The notes under the pieces are model-generated. The model was not told where the DNA came from. It ran no database searches and saw only the letters and a list, made by a program, of their open reading frames with translations. This document shows, piece after piece, positions 19,027 through 29,596 of a stretch of 64,000 bases of DNA; the stretch's first letter is position 1; each line of letters begins with the position of its first letter. Made by a program: the position numbers and the translations under genes. The DNA is from Komagataella phaffii GS115. Taxonomy: Eukaryota; Ascomycota; Pichiomycetes; Pichiales; Pichiaceae. Where the stretch lies: the NCBI RefSeq assembly GCF_000027005.1, contig NC_012964.1, positions 1,426,001 through 1,490,000 on the forward strand, written 5' to 3'.

Positions 19027-20379
19027 ATGTCTCAGTTGAAGGAAGGCTTATTTAAGTTATTCGATTTGCCAACATGGTGCTGGTTATTGGTATTCGTCTA
19101 CGCCACAATTCCGCTGACATTTTACTACTTTTTGCCAATGTTAGGTAGTTGTCTTAGAAAGAGATCGTGCATTGCAGACAAAGCCGTGATCCTGGTTATG
19201 GGAGACTTAGGCCATTCTCCTAGGATGAATAACCACGCGTTGTCTTTCAGTAGGATTGATTATCAAGTTGAATTGTGTGGATATATTGATTCCAAACTAG
19301 CTTTTGATATTATGCACAGCGACAATATTTCAATTAACCAGATTCAAGCCTTAAGGAATACTGTAGGTTTACCATACTTTCTTTTTGCCATGTGGAAAAT
19401 TGTTTATCAACTTCTCCAGCTACTAAAGTTACTGATGAGGGTTATGCAAGATTCTCGGTATATTTTAGTACAAAACCCGCCTGGGATACCTTCAATATTA
19501 GTGATTGTTATTCTCAAAAAAGTATTGTTTCCACATTGCAAGTTGATTATAGACTGGCATAACCTGAATTACACGATTCTAAATTTGAAGTATCAAAATT
19601 TACACCATCCATTTGTCAGATTCTTGAGATTCTACGAATTCCAGATGTCAAAATATAGTGACTTGAACTTAACAGTAAGTGAATCAATGAATAAATTTCT
19701 TCAGACAGAGTTCGGAATCTCTTCAGCAAAATTGGTTACACTCTATGATAGGGCTCCTACACAATTCAAGCCTATTTTAGATCCATTTCAAAAGGAATCA
19801 GTCATGAAAGCTCATCCACGTTTGTTCCAACACAGTATTTTCTTCAGTAAGATTTTAGTCACAAGTACGTCTTTCACTCAAGACGAAGATCTCCCATCAT
19901 TTTTGAAAGCTTTGAAGTTTATTGATTGCTCTTTGAAGTGCAAAATTCTGGTGATCGTCACAGGAAAAGGGCCTCTAAAAAATAATTTTGAGGAGCAGTG
20001 TAATGCTCTCACTTTCTCCAATATTTTGGTCAAAACTTGCTGGTTATCTCCTGAAGATTACCCCAAGATCCTAGCGATTTCTGATCTTGGAGTATCATTG
20101 CATGTATCGTCAAGCGGAATTGATCTTCCAATGAAGGTAGTCGACCTCTTTGGATGTGGGGTGCCTGTGGCTTCTTTGAAGTTTGATGCAATTACCGAGC
20201 TCATTAAGGAAGATGTCAACGGTGTTTTGTGCGACGATGCTTTCAGCCTAGGAACTACGATACAACGTCTTTTCGAAAATGCCGCAGAACTACAAGCGTT
20301 GAAACAAGGTGCTCTAGAAGAAAGTTTAAAGGAGTGGAACGTGGAATGGAATAAAAAACTAGGTAGTTTGTTGACTTAG
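19027..20379 (+). CDS. ALG1: Chitobiosyldiphosphodolichol beta-mannosyltransferase
   Basis: A 450-residue GT33 enzyme that adds the first mannose to GlcNAc2-PP-dolichol on the cytosolic face of the ER. An N-terminal membrane anchor lies at about residues 17-38. The GT-B core follows with ILVMGDLGHSPRMNNHA, the NPPGIPS block, IIDWHNLNY and the C-terminal donor-site region SSSGIDLPMKVVDLFGCGVPV with GVLCDD. The length is the same as S. cerevisiae Alg1 (449). The start codons of ALG1 and CMD1 are only 128 bp apart, so they share a short divergent promoter. Confidence 0.93.
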   Translation: MSQLKEGLFKLFDLPTWCWLLVFVYATIPLTFYYFLPMLGSCLRKRSCIADKAVILVMGDLGHSPRMNNHALSFSRIDYQVELCGYIDSKLAFDIMHSDNISINQIQALRNTVGLPYFLFAMWKIVYQLLQLLKLLMRVMQDSRYILVQNPPGIPSILVIVILKKVLFPHCKLIIDWHNLNYTILNLKYQNLHHPFVRFLRFYEFQMSKYSDLNLTVSESMNKFLQTEFGISSAKLVTLYDRAPTQFKPILDPFQKESVMKAHPRLFQHSIFFSKILVTSTSFTQDEDLPSFLKALKFIDCSLKCKILVIVTGKGPLKNNFEEQCNALTFSNILVKTCWLSPEDYPKILAISDLGVSLHVSSSGIDLPMKVVDLFGCGVPVASLKFDAITELIKEDVNGVLCDDAFSLGTTIQRLFENAAELQALKQGALEESLKEWNVEWNKKLGSLLT

Positions 20380-20866
20380 CGGAGATATGGTACTTCTGAA
20401 CGATGACAATGTTGATCACCATTGTCCACTATTGGGATACAGAATGAACTCTTTTCATCTTGAACGCATGAGTGGAAATATATCATAAGGCGTCCTAGTA
20501 AGGAAACTCTGTGATTCGATCTCGACCATCAGAATTATTGGGCATATCTTATGTATTATTTGTATATATAGCTGTATATCTGCTATTGTTCTCCGTTTGG
20601 CTCTTACGGAACGTGCCAAAAAGTATCTATACCAATCCATTAGCAATATGCAACCAATTACCTTGATACACCGGTCGAATGAACAGGAACTGTAGGAATG
20701 CTTAGAACTCGTTTATTATTCAAGGGTAATACCAAGCAACCAGGCACGAGTAAAGACCAAAGATAGTCAAGTCAGAACTCTTGATCGTTACTGAGTTAGT
20801 ACTCAGTAAATTGATATCACGAACCATAAAGGCCGACATTAGACTATACCAAGAGAGAATCATCAC
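20380..20866. other. Convergent intergenic region ALG1 / SPE3
   Basis: 487 bp between convergent genes. The only structure noted is a perfect inverted repeat at 20788-20809. A minus-strand frame at 20455-20646 shows no recognisable protein. Confidence 0.45.
20788..20809. repeat. Perfect 8-bp inverted repeat
   Basis: TTACTGAG and CTCAGTAA are exact reverse complements separated by the 6-nt loop TTAGTA. The repeat lies just downstream of SPE3, where it could form a small hairpin in the 3' UTR. Confidence 0.6.
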
Positions 20867-21748
20867 CTAAAAGTCCAAAGCATCTCTAGCCCAAGTCGGC
20901 AAAATGAAAGATGCTTCGTGTATTTTTTTGTTGTAGTAACGCAAGTGCTCTTTCTCAAATGTGTCGGAAAAGGATCTCAAAGGGAACTTCAAACTAGCGT
21001 TAGGATCTTTGCTACACACCATAAACCCAATCTGACCCGATGGATATGTTGGAATGGTACAGTAAGCGTATTCAACAACAGGAAAAACCTCTAAACAAGC
21101 TTTCTTAAGGTTCTTGATGATCTCCATATGAAGCCAAATATTCTCACCTTGAGTAGTGATAACTCCCTTCTCAGTCAGTGCGTCATTTAACAATTTGAAA
21201 TACGGTTTTTCAAACAATGAAGCTGCTGGTCCTTCTGGATCAGAGGAGTCAGTAATAATGACGTCAAAAGTGTTTTTGTACTCGTCCAAAAATTTGAACC
21301 CGTCGCCAATATGAAGTGTGACTTTGGGATGCTTATATGATTTAGCCATTTCTGGAAGGTAGATTTTGGATAGACGGGGAACTGCCTCGTCAATATCACA
21401 GAGAACAGCCTTCTCGACACATTCATGCTTGATCACTTCTCTAAGAACACCGCCGTCTCCACCGCCAATCACTAATACCTTTCTGGGGTTGGGATGACTG
21501 TTCAAAGCCAAATGAGCAATCATTTCCTGATAAGAAAACTCATCTCTTTCAGTGACTTGAATAGCCCCATCTAGTACCAGAACGTTACCATAGTCAGTTG
21601 ACTGGAAAATAAGAACATCCTGGTATAAAGACTGTTCAACGTGTAAAATTTTTTCCACTTTAAGAGACATGGCTTGGCCCGGCCACATTGTGTCCGAAAT
21701 TTCCATAAACCAACCATCTTTTATCAGGGGATGAGTTAATTCTGACAT
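20867..21748 (-). CDS. SPE3: Spermidine synthase
   Basis: A 293-residue aminopropyltransferase that makes spermidine from putrescine and decarboxylated S-adenosylmethionine in the cytosol. The N-terminal beta domain holds GWFMEI and [19 protein letters not shown]. The Rossmann part has [16 protein letters not shown] for the aminopropyl donor, the acidic CDIDEAV, and [11 protein letters not shown] at the active site. The length equals S. cerevisiae Spe3 (293). Spermine synthase Spe4 is the nearest alternative, but [12 protein letters not shown] and the overall match favour Spe3. The ATG at 21748 is unambiguous. Confidence 0.94.
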   Translation of the reverse strand: MSELTHPLIKDGWFMEISDTMWPGQAMSLKVEKILHVEQSLYQDVLIFQSTDYGNVLVLDGAIQVTERDEFSYQEMIAHLALNSHPNPRKVLVIGGGDGGVLREVIKHECVEKAVLCDIDEAVPRLSKIYLPEMAKSYKHPKVTLHIGDGFKFLDEYKNTFDVIITDSSDPEGPAASLFEKPYFKLLNDALTEKGVITTQGENIWLHMEIIKNLKKACLEVFPVVEYAYCTIPTYPSGQIGFMVCSKDPNASLKFPLRSFSDTFEKEHLRYYNKKIHEASFILPTWARDALDF

Positions 21749-21939
21749 TGTTTGAGTAACTAGAAAGTTTATGTTCTCACTTTAATGAATTTTTTTTTTC
21801 AAATGAACACCCACCATGCAGAATTAACTGTTCGAGGGTTCAATTGGTACCATAGTTTAGAGTGGTTCATTAGAGTAGAACATTGAAGGCTGAATCTAAT
21901 TTACGTATAACCTTTGAATAAAGAGTTTGATATTCTTAA

Positions 21940-22647
21940 CTACTGGACCCCGAATTGTCTGGAGAGTTGGATGCCTGCTGCAATGCTTTGAACTCTGGCA
22001 TCGAGCTTGTATCCCTCAAAGGAGAGCCTCTCTAAGTTCTGCGATATTTCTTCCAGTGGAACAGTGAATGTTTCAATGAACTCGTTAGCCTCCAGTTCGG
22101 GAACAGGGTTCTGATTCCTTTCGTCTTTCATATCGACAGAAACAAATACTAGATACATATTTGTATTGGTGAATCCTGGATCGTTGAACATTAGTGGACT
22201 TTTGTAGGTCACCTTGCCTATATACCCTGTTTCTTCCTTCAATTCACGCAAGGCGCATGTCTCAACAGATTCATCAGGATCCAGCAAGCCAGCAGGTATT
22301 TCAATGCAGACTGCTTGCAGCGGAGGTCGAAACTGCTTTTGCAATATGATAAGCGGACCTTTAGGAGATTCAATAATTGCGATGATACCGACACCATCGA
22401 CGTCACTTTCTGCGGCACGACTCTTTCTGGACGCCATTTCCCAATCTCTTTCCTTTCCCGTTGGATCTAAGTACCTGATTCTTTGCATTCTTACCCATTT
22501 GGCCCTTGAGTTGCTCAATTCCTGAAAAGCAATCACTTTGGCGTCTTCAAGGTTTGTCATTCTGGAAGTATGAGAAAAGTATGTAAGGCAAGGGCGAGAA
22601 AATGCTACTAAGGGCCGTTCAAGCTTTGTAAGATAGGTTTTAAGCAT
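21940..22647 (-). CDS. YSA1: Nudix ADP-sugar pyrophosphatase
   Basis: A 235-residue Nudix hydrolase that splits ADP-ribose and related ADP-sugars into AMP and sugar phosphate, limiting free ADP-ribose. The Nudix box GLLDPDESVETCALREL continues into KEETGY and fits Gx5Ex7REUxEExGU. Upstream, QKQFRPPLQAVCIEIPAG is typical of the ADPRase subfamily. From the ATG at 22647 the first 29 residues (MLKTYLTKLERPLVAFSRP) are basic and hydroxylated and could target mitochondria. Met30 at 22560 would give a cytosolic form, so dual localisation is possible but inferred. It is divergent from SUS1. Confidence 0.88.
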   Translation of the reverse strand: MLKTYLTKLERPLVAFSRPCLTYFSHTSRMTNLEDAKVIAFQELSNSRAKWVRMQRIRYLDPTGKERDWEMASRKSRAAESDVDGVGIIAIIESPKGPLIILQKQFRPPLQAVCIEIPAGLLDPDESVETCALRELKEETGYIGKVTYKSPLMFNDPGFTNTNMYLVFVSVDMKDERNQNPVPELEANEFIETFTVPLEEISQNLERLSFEGYKLDARVQSIAAGIQLSRQFGVQ

Positions 22648-22863
22648 GACTAAGACGCGGAAGTATTCGAATATTCGAGTAGGAGATTAAAAGATTCGGA
22701 TTAGAGAGGTGGACCAAGGAGGTGAGAGTGAGGTACTTAATTGTCTGACTAGGACAGACAAGAAATGGGTATTTCCGTGCACATGATGATCCAAACACCA
22801 TGTGGGATTTGACATCTGCTGTAATCTCTATCTTCATTACAACAGCTTTCCTCTGAAAAAATC

Positions 22864-23154
22864 ATGACAAACTCAGACGTACAGCATCTGAAGCAACAAA
22901 TTCAAGATGTTCTGGTCGAATCTGGAAAATATGATGAACTTTCAAATTTTCTGAGGTCAAAATTATACCAGGTGGGTTGGACTGACGAAATTAATAGATT
23001 GACCCAATCGATTGTAACCAACGAGGCAAAGCCAACTTTCAGCAATGTAATTGAAAGAATAGAACCTAAAGCGATGGATATTGTTCCAGAACATATTAAG
23101 ACCGAGATACTAGCCAAAATTGAAGAATTCCTTAAAGATGTCGTACCTAAGTAA
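22864..23154 (+). CDS. SUS1: SAGA/TREX-2 subunit Sus1 (intronless)
   Basis: A 96-residue helical protein shared by the SAGA deubiquitinase module and the TREX-2 mRNA export complex at nuclear pores. It aligns end to end with yeast Sus1: HLKQQIQDVLVESGKYDEL matches QLKSQIQQYLVESGNYELI, followed by LYQVGWTDEI, the IEPKAMDIVP block and EILAKIEEFLKDVV. The length is identical to S. cerevisiae Sus1 (96). The S. cerevisiae gene is interrupted by two introns, and this one is a single open frame. The 3' end converges on CYC8 with 100 bp between. Confidence 0.93.
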   Translation: MTNSDVQHLKQQIQDVLVESGKYDELSNFLRSKLYQVGWTDEINRLTQSIVTNEAKPTFSNVIERIEPKAMDIVPEHIKTEILAKIEEFLKDVVPK

Positions 23155-23254
23155 TACAAATCTACCAGGAGTATTACTTTTTTGTTACATAGTCACTTAA
23201 AAGTACATATTACACAATATAGAGAGTGAAGGCCCGCTTGAGAAAGGAATAATG

Positions 23255-25678
23255 TTAGGCACGAGAGTTGCTGATTGACGGTGTTTCGTTTTCAGGAACC
23301 AAATTTTGCACCTTATTTTCTTTGCCGATTTCAGTAGAACTTGATACCGGGCCAGTTGTTGATTTGGTTTCCAGTTGAGCTTCTTCCGGGTTTTGCTTTC
23401 CATATTGGGATCCACTTTCGAATTGTTGCTTGTGCTCGTTTTGGTCTTGGTCTTGGTCTAGGTCTTGGTCTTGGTCGCGGTTCCGATCTTTATGATTAGG
23501 CATATTCTCGGACTGATTCCCACTGTCTCCTTCATCAATAGCATCTACGTCAACAACTGAATTTTTCTTTTCATCAGCATTTGGCGATGATTCCTTTTCG
23601 TCGTCTAACTTATTGACCTCTGGCTTCTTTTGCTCATGAATGCTGCGGCTCATATCAAGGGTTTCTTCAGTTTCACTCTTGTCGTTCCCATTACCATTCT
23701 TATTGTCTTCGCTACCGGATTGTCTTCTCTCTTCCTGGTTAGTTGTTTCTTCATTGTTATCGTCTTCATCATCGTAATCTTCATCTTCCTTCACATTTCT
23801 CAGCGGAGCTTCCACTACTTCGGCAACGCCAGATACTTTTGCAGACTTCTCTTGAGAAACTTCTTCCTTGAATTCTTCCTCTTCCTTCTCCATTGGCTTC
23901 AAAACACTATTCTTTGACGAATAGGGACTGATATTTCCTTGAATATCAGAAGTTGCCGAAGCAGCAATGTCTGGAGTATCGGACTGTTGAATTTCGTCCG
24001 GGTTTTCCGATATAGTCTTGACATTGACGTCTTCTGTGATGTCGGTTTTCTTCTCCTTTCTGCCGGGGATCTCATCTTCATCTGTAAGTCGCTTACTGGG
24101 GATCGAGGGACTAGATACTTGGTCTTGCACAGCTTCGGCCGATCGATTTGGAATTGCATAGGGCAGGGGTGGAAGATTATTGTTAGGAGGTTCCGTTGTC
24201 TGTTGTTGCTGCTGCTGTTGTTGCGGTTGTTGTTGAATTGGGGGAGGAAATGTGTTACTTGGAAACGAAGGTGGCCTCAAAGAGTTTCCGTTCTGTCCTA
24301 CAAGTTGTTGACTGGACTCTGAAGCGGTCGGAATCATACCTTGAGGTAGTCTTGGTTGGTGCTGCGTTGGTGGAGGTAACGGCACTCCTTGATTAGCACC
24401 ACCTTCCTTCTGATACTTGATAAGTTGGTTTAACCTCTCTTGAATGTGAGGATTATTAGGGTCCAATGTTGCAGCCTGTTTGTACGCGTCTAAAGCATCA
24501 CTTATTTGGTTGTTGCAAGTCTCGTACAGTGTACCTAGATCATACCATACTTCTGAGATGTATGGATTGAGCCTTATTGCTCGCGTGTACGCATCCAAAG
24601 CATCTCTATATTGTGAAATTTGATAGTAGAGAACTCCAATAGAACACCAGAATGTTGGATTCCGAGCATCTCTATTTACAGCCTGTTGATACGCATCATA
24701 AGCACTAGTGTAATCACCACGAGACATATGTACCCTACCCAATTGGTACCAGGTTTGGGCATCAGAGTTATCAAGCTCCAAAGCTTGAGCTAAAAGCCGC
24801 AAAGCAGCATCAAGATCAGCAAATGAAGCCTCCTGTTGAGCATAAAGACATCCCAGTTGTTGCAGAACCTTAGCATGACGTGGATTAGCCTGTAGAACAC
24901 GCTCGTAGGCATCGCGAGCTCCATTGAAATCATGCTGTTGTTCTAATACAGCACCAATTTGAAACCATACGTCTGGTTGAGTCAACGGAGAAGGGGGAAC
25001 CGGTAGAATGTACCGAAAACACTCTAGTGCTTGCTGGAGTTTTCCCTGATGCTTATAAATGATGCCCAAGCGGAAATAAATCTCTGATGCTTTTTCGAAG
25101 TTAGGATCCATTTGAAGAACACGTGTGAAAGATTCTTCAGCATACTCCAATGAGCCATATCGATCATAAAGAATACCAATTCCATGCCACAACTTCGGAG
25201 CATTAGTGTTCTGCAGTCTCCGCAACGCTTCTTGATAAGCCGTGTAAGCACCAGGAAGGTCATCCAACATTAGATAGCAGTGGCCCAATAATCCCCAAGT
25301 CTCACCGTTATCAGGTTGAATGTGCAAAGCACGTTGAAACAGTTCAGCTGCTTTTCCAAACATGTCTCTAGAACGATATAGATTGGCAAGCATAGTCAGT
25401 GCCTTAGGGTCATTTGGTGCAAACTTCAAAACATTGTTGTATGCTTGGAACGACTTGTCTGCATCGTCTAAAGTCTCAGCGTACGAGCCAATGGCCAACC
25501 AAGCCTCCGCATTGTTTTTATCAAATACTTCCTGGATGGATTGGGCCTGCTGTTGACGTTGGGTTAGCTGTTGTTTTTCTTCCATGGGGACTACTTGTTG
25601 TTGTGGAGGCGGAGGAGCAGATTGTTGCTGTTGTTGTTGCTGATGACCCAGTTGTGGCTTCTGTTGGGTTACATTCAT
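23255..25678 (-). CDS. CYC8: TPR corepressor Cyc8/Ssn6
   Basis: An 807-residue general corepressor that forms a complex with Tup1 and is recruited by DNA-binding repressors. A Gln/Pro-rich N-terminus (to about residue 45) precedes about ten tetratricopeptide repeats over residues 50-400, with clear units such as AWLAIGSYAETLDDADKSFQ, TWGLLGHCYLMLDDLPGAY, VWYDLGTLYETCNNQISDA and the closing LDPNNPHIQERL. A poly-Gln tract near 485 and a long acidic, low-complexity C-terminus follow (EDEDYDDEDDN and alternating Asp-Gln). The domain order matches S. cerevisiae Cyc8 (966), which has longer Gln tracts. The Gln and Asp-Gln codon repeats are likely length-variable between strains. Confidence 0.95.
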   Translation of the reverse strand: MNVTQQKPQLGHQQQQQQQSAPPPPQQQVVPMEEKQQLTQRQQQAQSIQEVFDKNNAEAWLAIGSYAETLDDADKSFQAYNNVLKFAPNDPKALTMLANLYRSRDMFGKAAELFQRALHIQPDNGETWGLLGHCYLMLDDLPGAYTAYQEALRRLQNTNAPKLWHGIGILYDRYGSLEYAEESFTRVLQMDPNFEKASEIYFRLGIIYKHQGKLQQALECFRYILPVPPSPLTQPDVWFQIGAVLEQQHDFNGARDAYERVLQANPRHAKVLQQLGCLYAQQEASFADLDAALRLLAQALELDNSDAQTWYQLGRVHMSRGDYTSAYDAYQQAVNRDARNPTFWCSIGVLYYQISQYRDALDAYTRAIRLNPYISEVWYDLGTLYETCNNQISDALDAYKQAATLDPNNPHIQERLNQLIKYQKEGGANQGVPLPPPTQHQPRLPQGMIPTASESSQQLVGQNGNSLRPPSFPSNTFPPPIQQQPQQQQQQQQTTEPPNNNLPPLPYAIPNRSAEAVQDQVSSPSIPSKRLTDEDEIPGRKEKKTDITEDVNVKTISENPDEIQQSDTPDIAASATSDIQGNISPYSSKNSVLKPMEKEEEEFKEEVSQEKSAKVSGVAEVVEAPLRNVKEDEDYDDEDDNNEETTNQEERRQSGSEDNKNGNGNDKSETEETLDMSRSIHEQKKPEVNKLDDEKESSPNADEKKNSVVDVDAIDEGDSGNQSENMPNHKDRNRDQDQDLDQDQDQNEHKQQFESGSQYGKQNPEEAQLETKSTTGPVSSSTEIGKENKVQNLVPENETPSISNSRA

Positions 25679-26295
25679 ATCCTGAAACTATGTAACCACT
25701 GCAATAAAAAAACTTCCGCTTCCCCAACTAATGTTCGTGTGTATCGACAGAAGTGAAAGTGTTCCTTTTGTCAATTTTCCAGTATTCACAGTTGGAAACC
25801 CGCAAGTGTTTTGGTCGTAGATACACGACCTCTTCTACGAGGGCTCCAACGCACATAAAAAGAAACTGCGCTCTTTTATCCCTAACAGTAATACTGAACA
25901 ATATAGAACAATACACAGCTGCGCAACCCGCAGATTTAAATTATAGGTATAGAGATATTGGTTGCTGCTCTTAGACAACAGGCTGATTTTTCGCGACTTG
26001 TCTTGTTCTTGAGGGCGTCCAACCGCGAAAACAACTTGACGCAACCGATCCGGTGGCACGCGTTAAGCTTCATAGTGTAAAAATAAAGTAAGATGATGAT
26101 CATGGAACGACGTGTGTTCAAAGAGAACGATGCATCATTGAAAAACAATGAGCCATTCGCCTAGGAAGACAAAGGGCATTATTTCTTGTCTATTTCCAAT
26201 GTCTGGGTCGCTTTATGGTCTTGTGCTCGATGTGGTTGGTCTTGCGACTTTGTTTCTTCTATATAATTGAACTTCCATGTGTCCATCACAAAGCC
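25679..26295. promoter_or_regulatory. CYC8 promoter and MED1 3' flank
   Basis: 617 bp upstream of the minus-strand CYC8 ATG. Several short overlapping frames on both strands are not conserved and mostly begin at non-ATG codons. A long leader is plausible for a global regulator, but I see no specific site. Confidence 0.4.
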
Positions 26296-27951
26296 TCAGC
26301 TGTTCTTGATTACTTGAAAAGAGCGAAGGATTTGCTCGGTGCGAAACACTTTCCAAGCTTTAATTTTGACTGTTGATTCGTCGATGTTATCAGTCAATGG
26401 TTTCACATCATCTAAGATCCCTCGTATGATGCTAAACTGTAATTTCTTATATACATTGTTTTCTTTAAATTCAACGGTCGTCAGCATGTGATCCAGATCA
26501 TCCATAGAAGGTGAAAAAGATAAACGGAACTCATCATCTCTACGATTATTGACTATAATTGGTTTCTCCGAGACAAACTCTACCAGCTTGACATCATCAA
26601 CATTTAGTTCACTTTTAACGTTAGTCCTGGTTTCTTCTTCTGATTCACAAGATGATAAGACATTTCGAATAAAACTGGAAATGACACACCAGGTTCTCAA
26701 GTCGTCAACAATGCTTTGGATTTGTTCAACACGGTGAGATAATTTATGAAGTTTCACAAAGCGACATGGTGACATCATACTAATTTCAAGCTTCTGGTCA
26801 CCTTTCTCATTCAATCGATATTTTCTTTTATGATGAAATTTATTGAAGTGGTCAAAAAGCGCATCTAGGCGGTTGTTTTTGACATCAGGTTCAGCTTCAT
26901 CAATATCGTCAATATTCCACTTGTACAACAGATCGTAAGGAACCCAAACAGTAGGTAAAAGCTCTGCTACAAGCGTAACAGAAAATTTCACAATGTCATT
27001 GTCATTCTTTCCGGAATCCACCAGCCATCGTCCTTCTTCAAACCACTTTTCTTTGTAGACTATTCGGGTATCAATATTCTTAATGCAATATTCGTTGTCC
27101 ACTTCTTTGATTTTAAAATGAAGCAAGAAGTTGTCGTTATGAATCTCATCGTTGGGCACTCTTTGCTTTAGTTGTTGGGTAACAAATCGGTGATCTTCCC
27201 AGAACTTCAAAAATACGCCACATCTTCCGCCAACATTTAGTTCCACTTTTCCAATACCACCAAGCCCTTCTCTAACAAAACACGAAATGTCATTTCTGTC
27301 TGATAAAAATGGGCTTTTGTAATCGAGCTCGTCTAGGTGTGAAACTTGGTACTCGTAGACTCTGTGTAGATTGAAAGATAAAATATGCATATAATTAAAC
27401 AAGTCATACTTTCGTTCATGACTTAACTCATCGTTACCGGAGCCAGTTTCTCTATTCAGTTGATCGTTGAGACTGACGCTGTTGGACAATTTGTCAAGCA
27501 GGGATAAAAGCCTCAAATTCCTATTAAAATCATCCAGAGTCGATTCGTTGAGGTTCTGGAGTAGCAACTTCTCAATGTTGGGTTCACAAGCCTTATCTAT
27601 AAAGTTGAGTTTTCCCTTGTCCTTTCCAGAGATAAGTTTAGTGACTATAGCTAAAGACAGAGACACATCCGACACCTTCTGTTCCTGAAAATCGATATCA
27701 ATTAAAATGATTTTACCAGCAATGGTTAGTCTTTCAATTGTACTCAACTCTTTTTCGTTCATTCCTAAAGGTCCAGGGGATTGAATGGCCGAAGCCTTAT
27801 TGACAGGATCGATTATATCAGTAAATGTTTCGAAACCGTACAAATTAGAGAGCCTCTTGATTCCTTTAATACCTACAGCACCAGGACGCTTTAGTAAAAT
27901 TTGAGATACTTCATCCAATGAAAGGGCCAACTCAGGATCTACTGGCGGCAT
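26296..27951 (-). CDS. MED1: Mediator subunit 1 (middle module)
   Basis: A 551-residue subunit of the RNA polymerase II Mediator middle module. I start at the ATG at 27951, because the 16 codons before it begin with TTG. N-terminal LDEVSQILLKRPGAVG, GIKRLSNLYGFETFTD and ERLTIAGKIILIDIDF align with the first 80 residues of S. cerevisiae Med1 (LSTASKIIVIDVDY). The remainder is divergent, as is usual for fungal Med1, with no other domain visible. The length is close to yeast Med1 (566). The call rests on the N-terminal block. Confidence 0.8.
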   Translation of the reverse strand: MPPVDPELALSLDEVSQILLKRPGAVGIKGIKRLSNLYGFETFTDIIDPVNKASAIQSPGPLGMNEKELSTIERLTIAGKIILIDIDFQEQKVSDVSLSLAIVTKLISGKDKGKLNFIDKACEPNIEKLLLQNLNESTLDDFNRNLRLLSLLDKLSNSVSLNDQLNRETGSGNDELSHERKYDLFNYMHILSFNLHRVYEYQVSHLDELDYKSPFLSDRNDISCFVREGLGGIGKVELNVGGRCGVFLKFWEDHRFVTQQLKQRVPNDEIHNDNFLLHFKIKEVDNEYCIKNIDTRIVYKEKWFEEGRWLVDSGKNDNDIVKFSVTLVAELLPTVWVPYDLLYKWNIDDIDEAEPDVKNNRLDALFDHFNKFHHKRKYRLNEKGDQKLEISMMSPCRFVKLHKLSHRVEQIQSIVDDLRTWCVISSFIRNVLSSCESEEETRTNVKSELNVDDVKLVEFVSEKPIIVNNRRDDEFRLSFSPSMDDLDHMLTTVEFKENNVYKKLQFSIIRGILDDVKPLTDNIDESTVKIKAWKVFRTEQILRSFQVIKNS

Positions 27952-28130
27952 AACGTAAGTTTGGGTTGCCTCTCGTTTTATTGTTATCAATCTATCCAAA
28001 GTTAAAGTAGAGAGCTCCAGTTAAGAAAATCATAGGTTCGAGGCTGGAAAATGCCAGATGTCGGGTTATAAGTACTTAAAGAATCAAAGAATCCTCTGAT
28101 TTTGCTCTATTTACAAACTCTTTATGCAAC

Positions 28131-29596
<1,466 letters not shown>

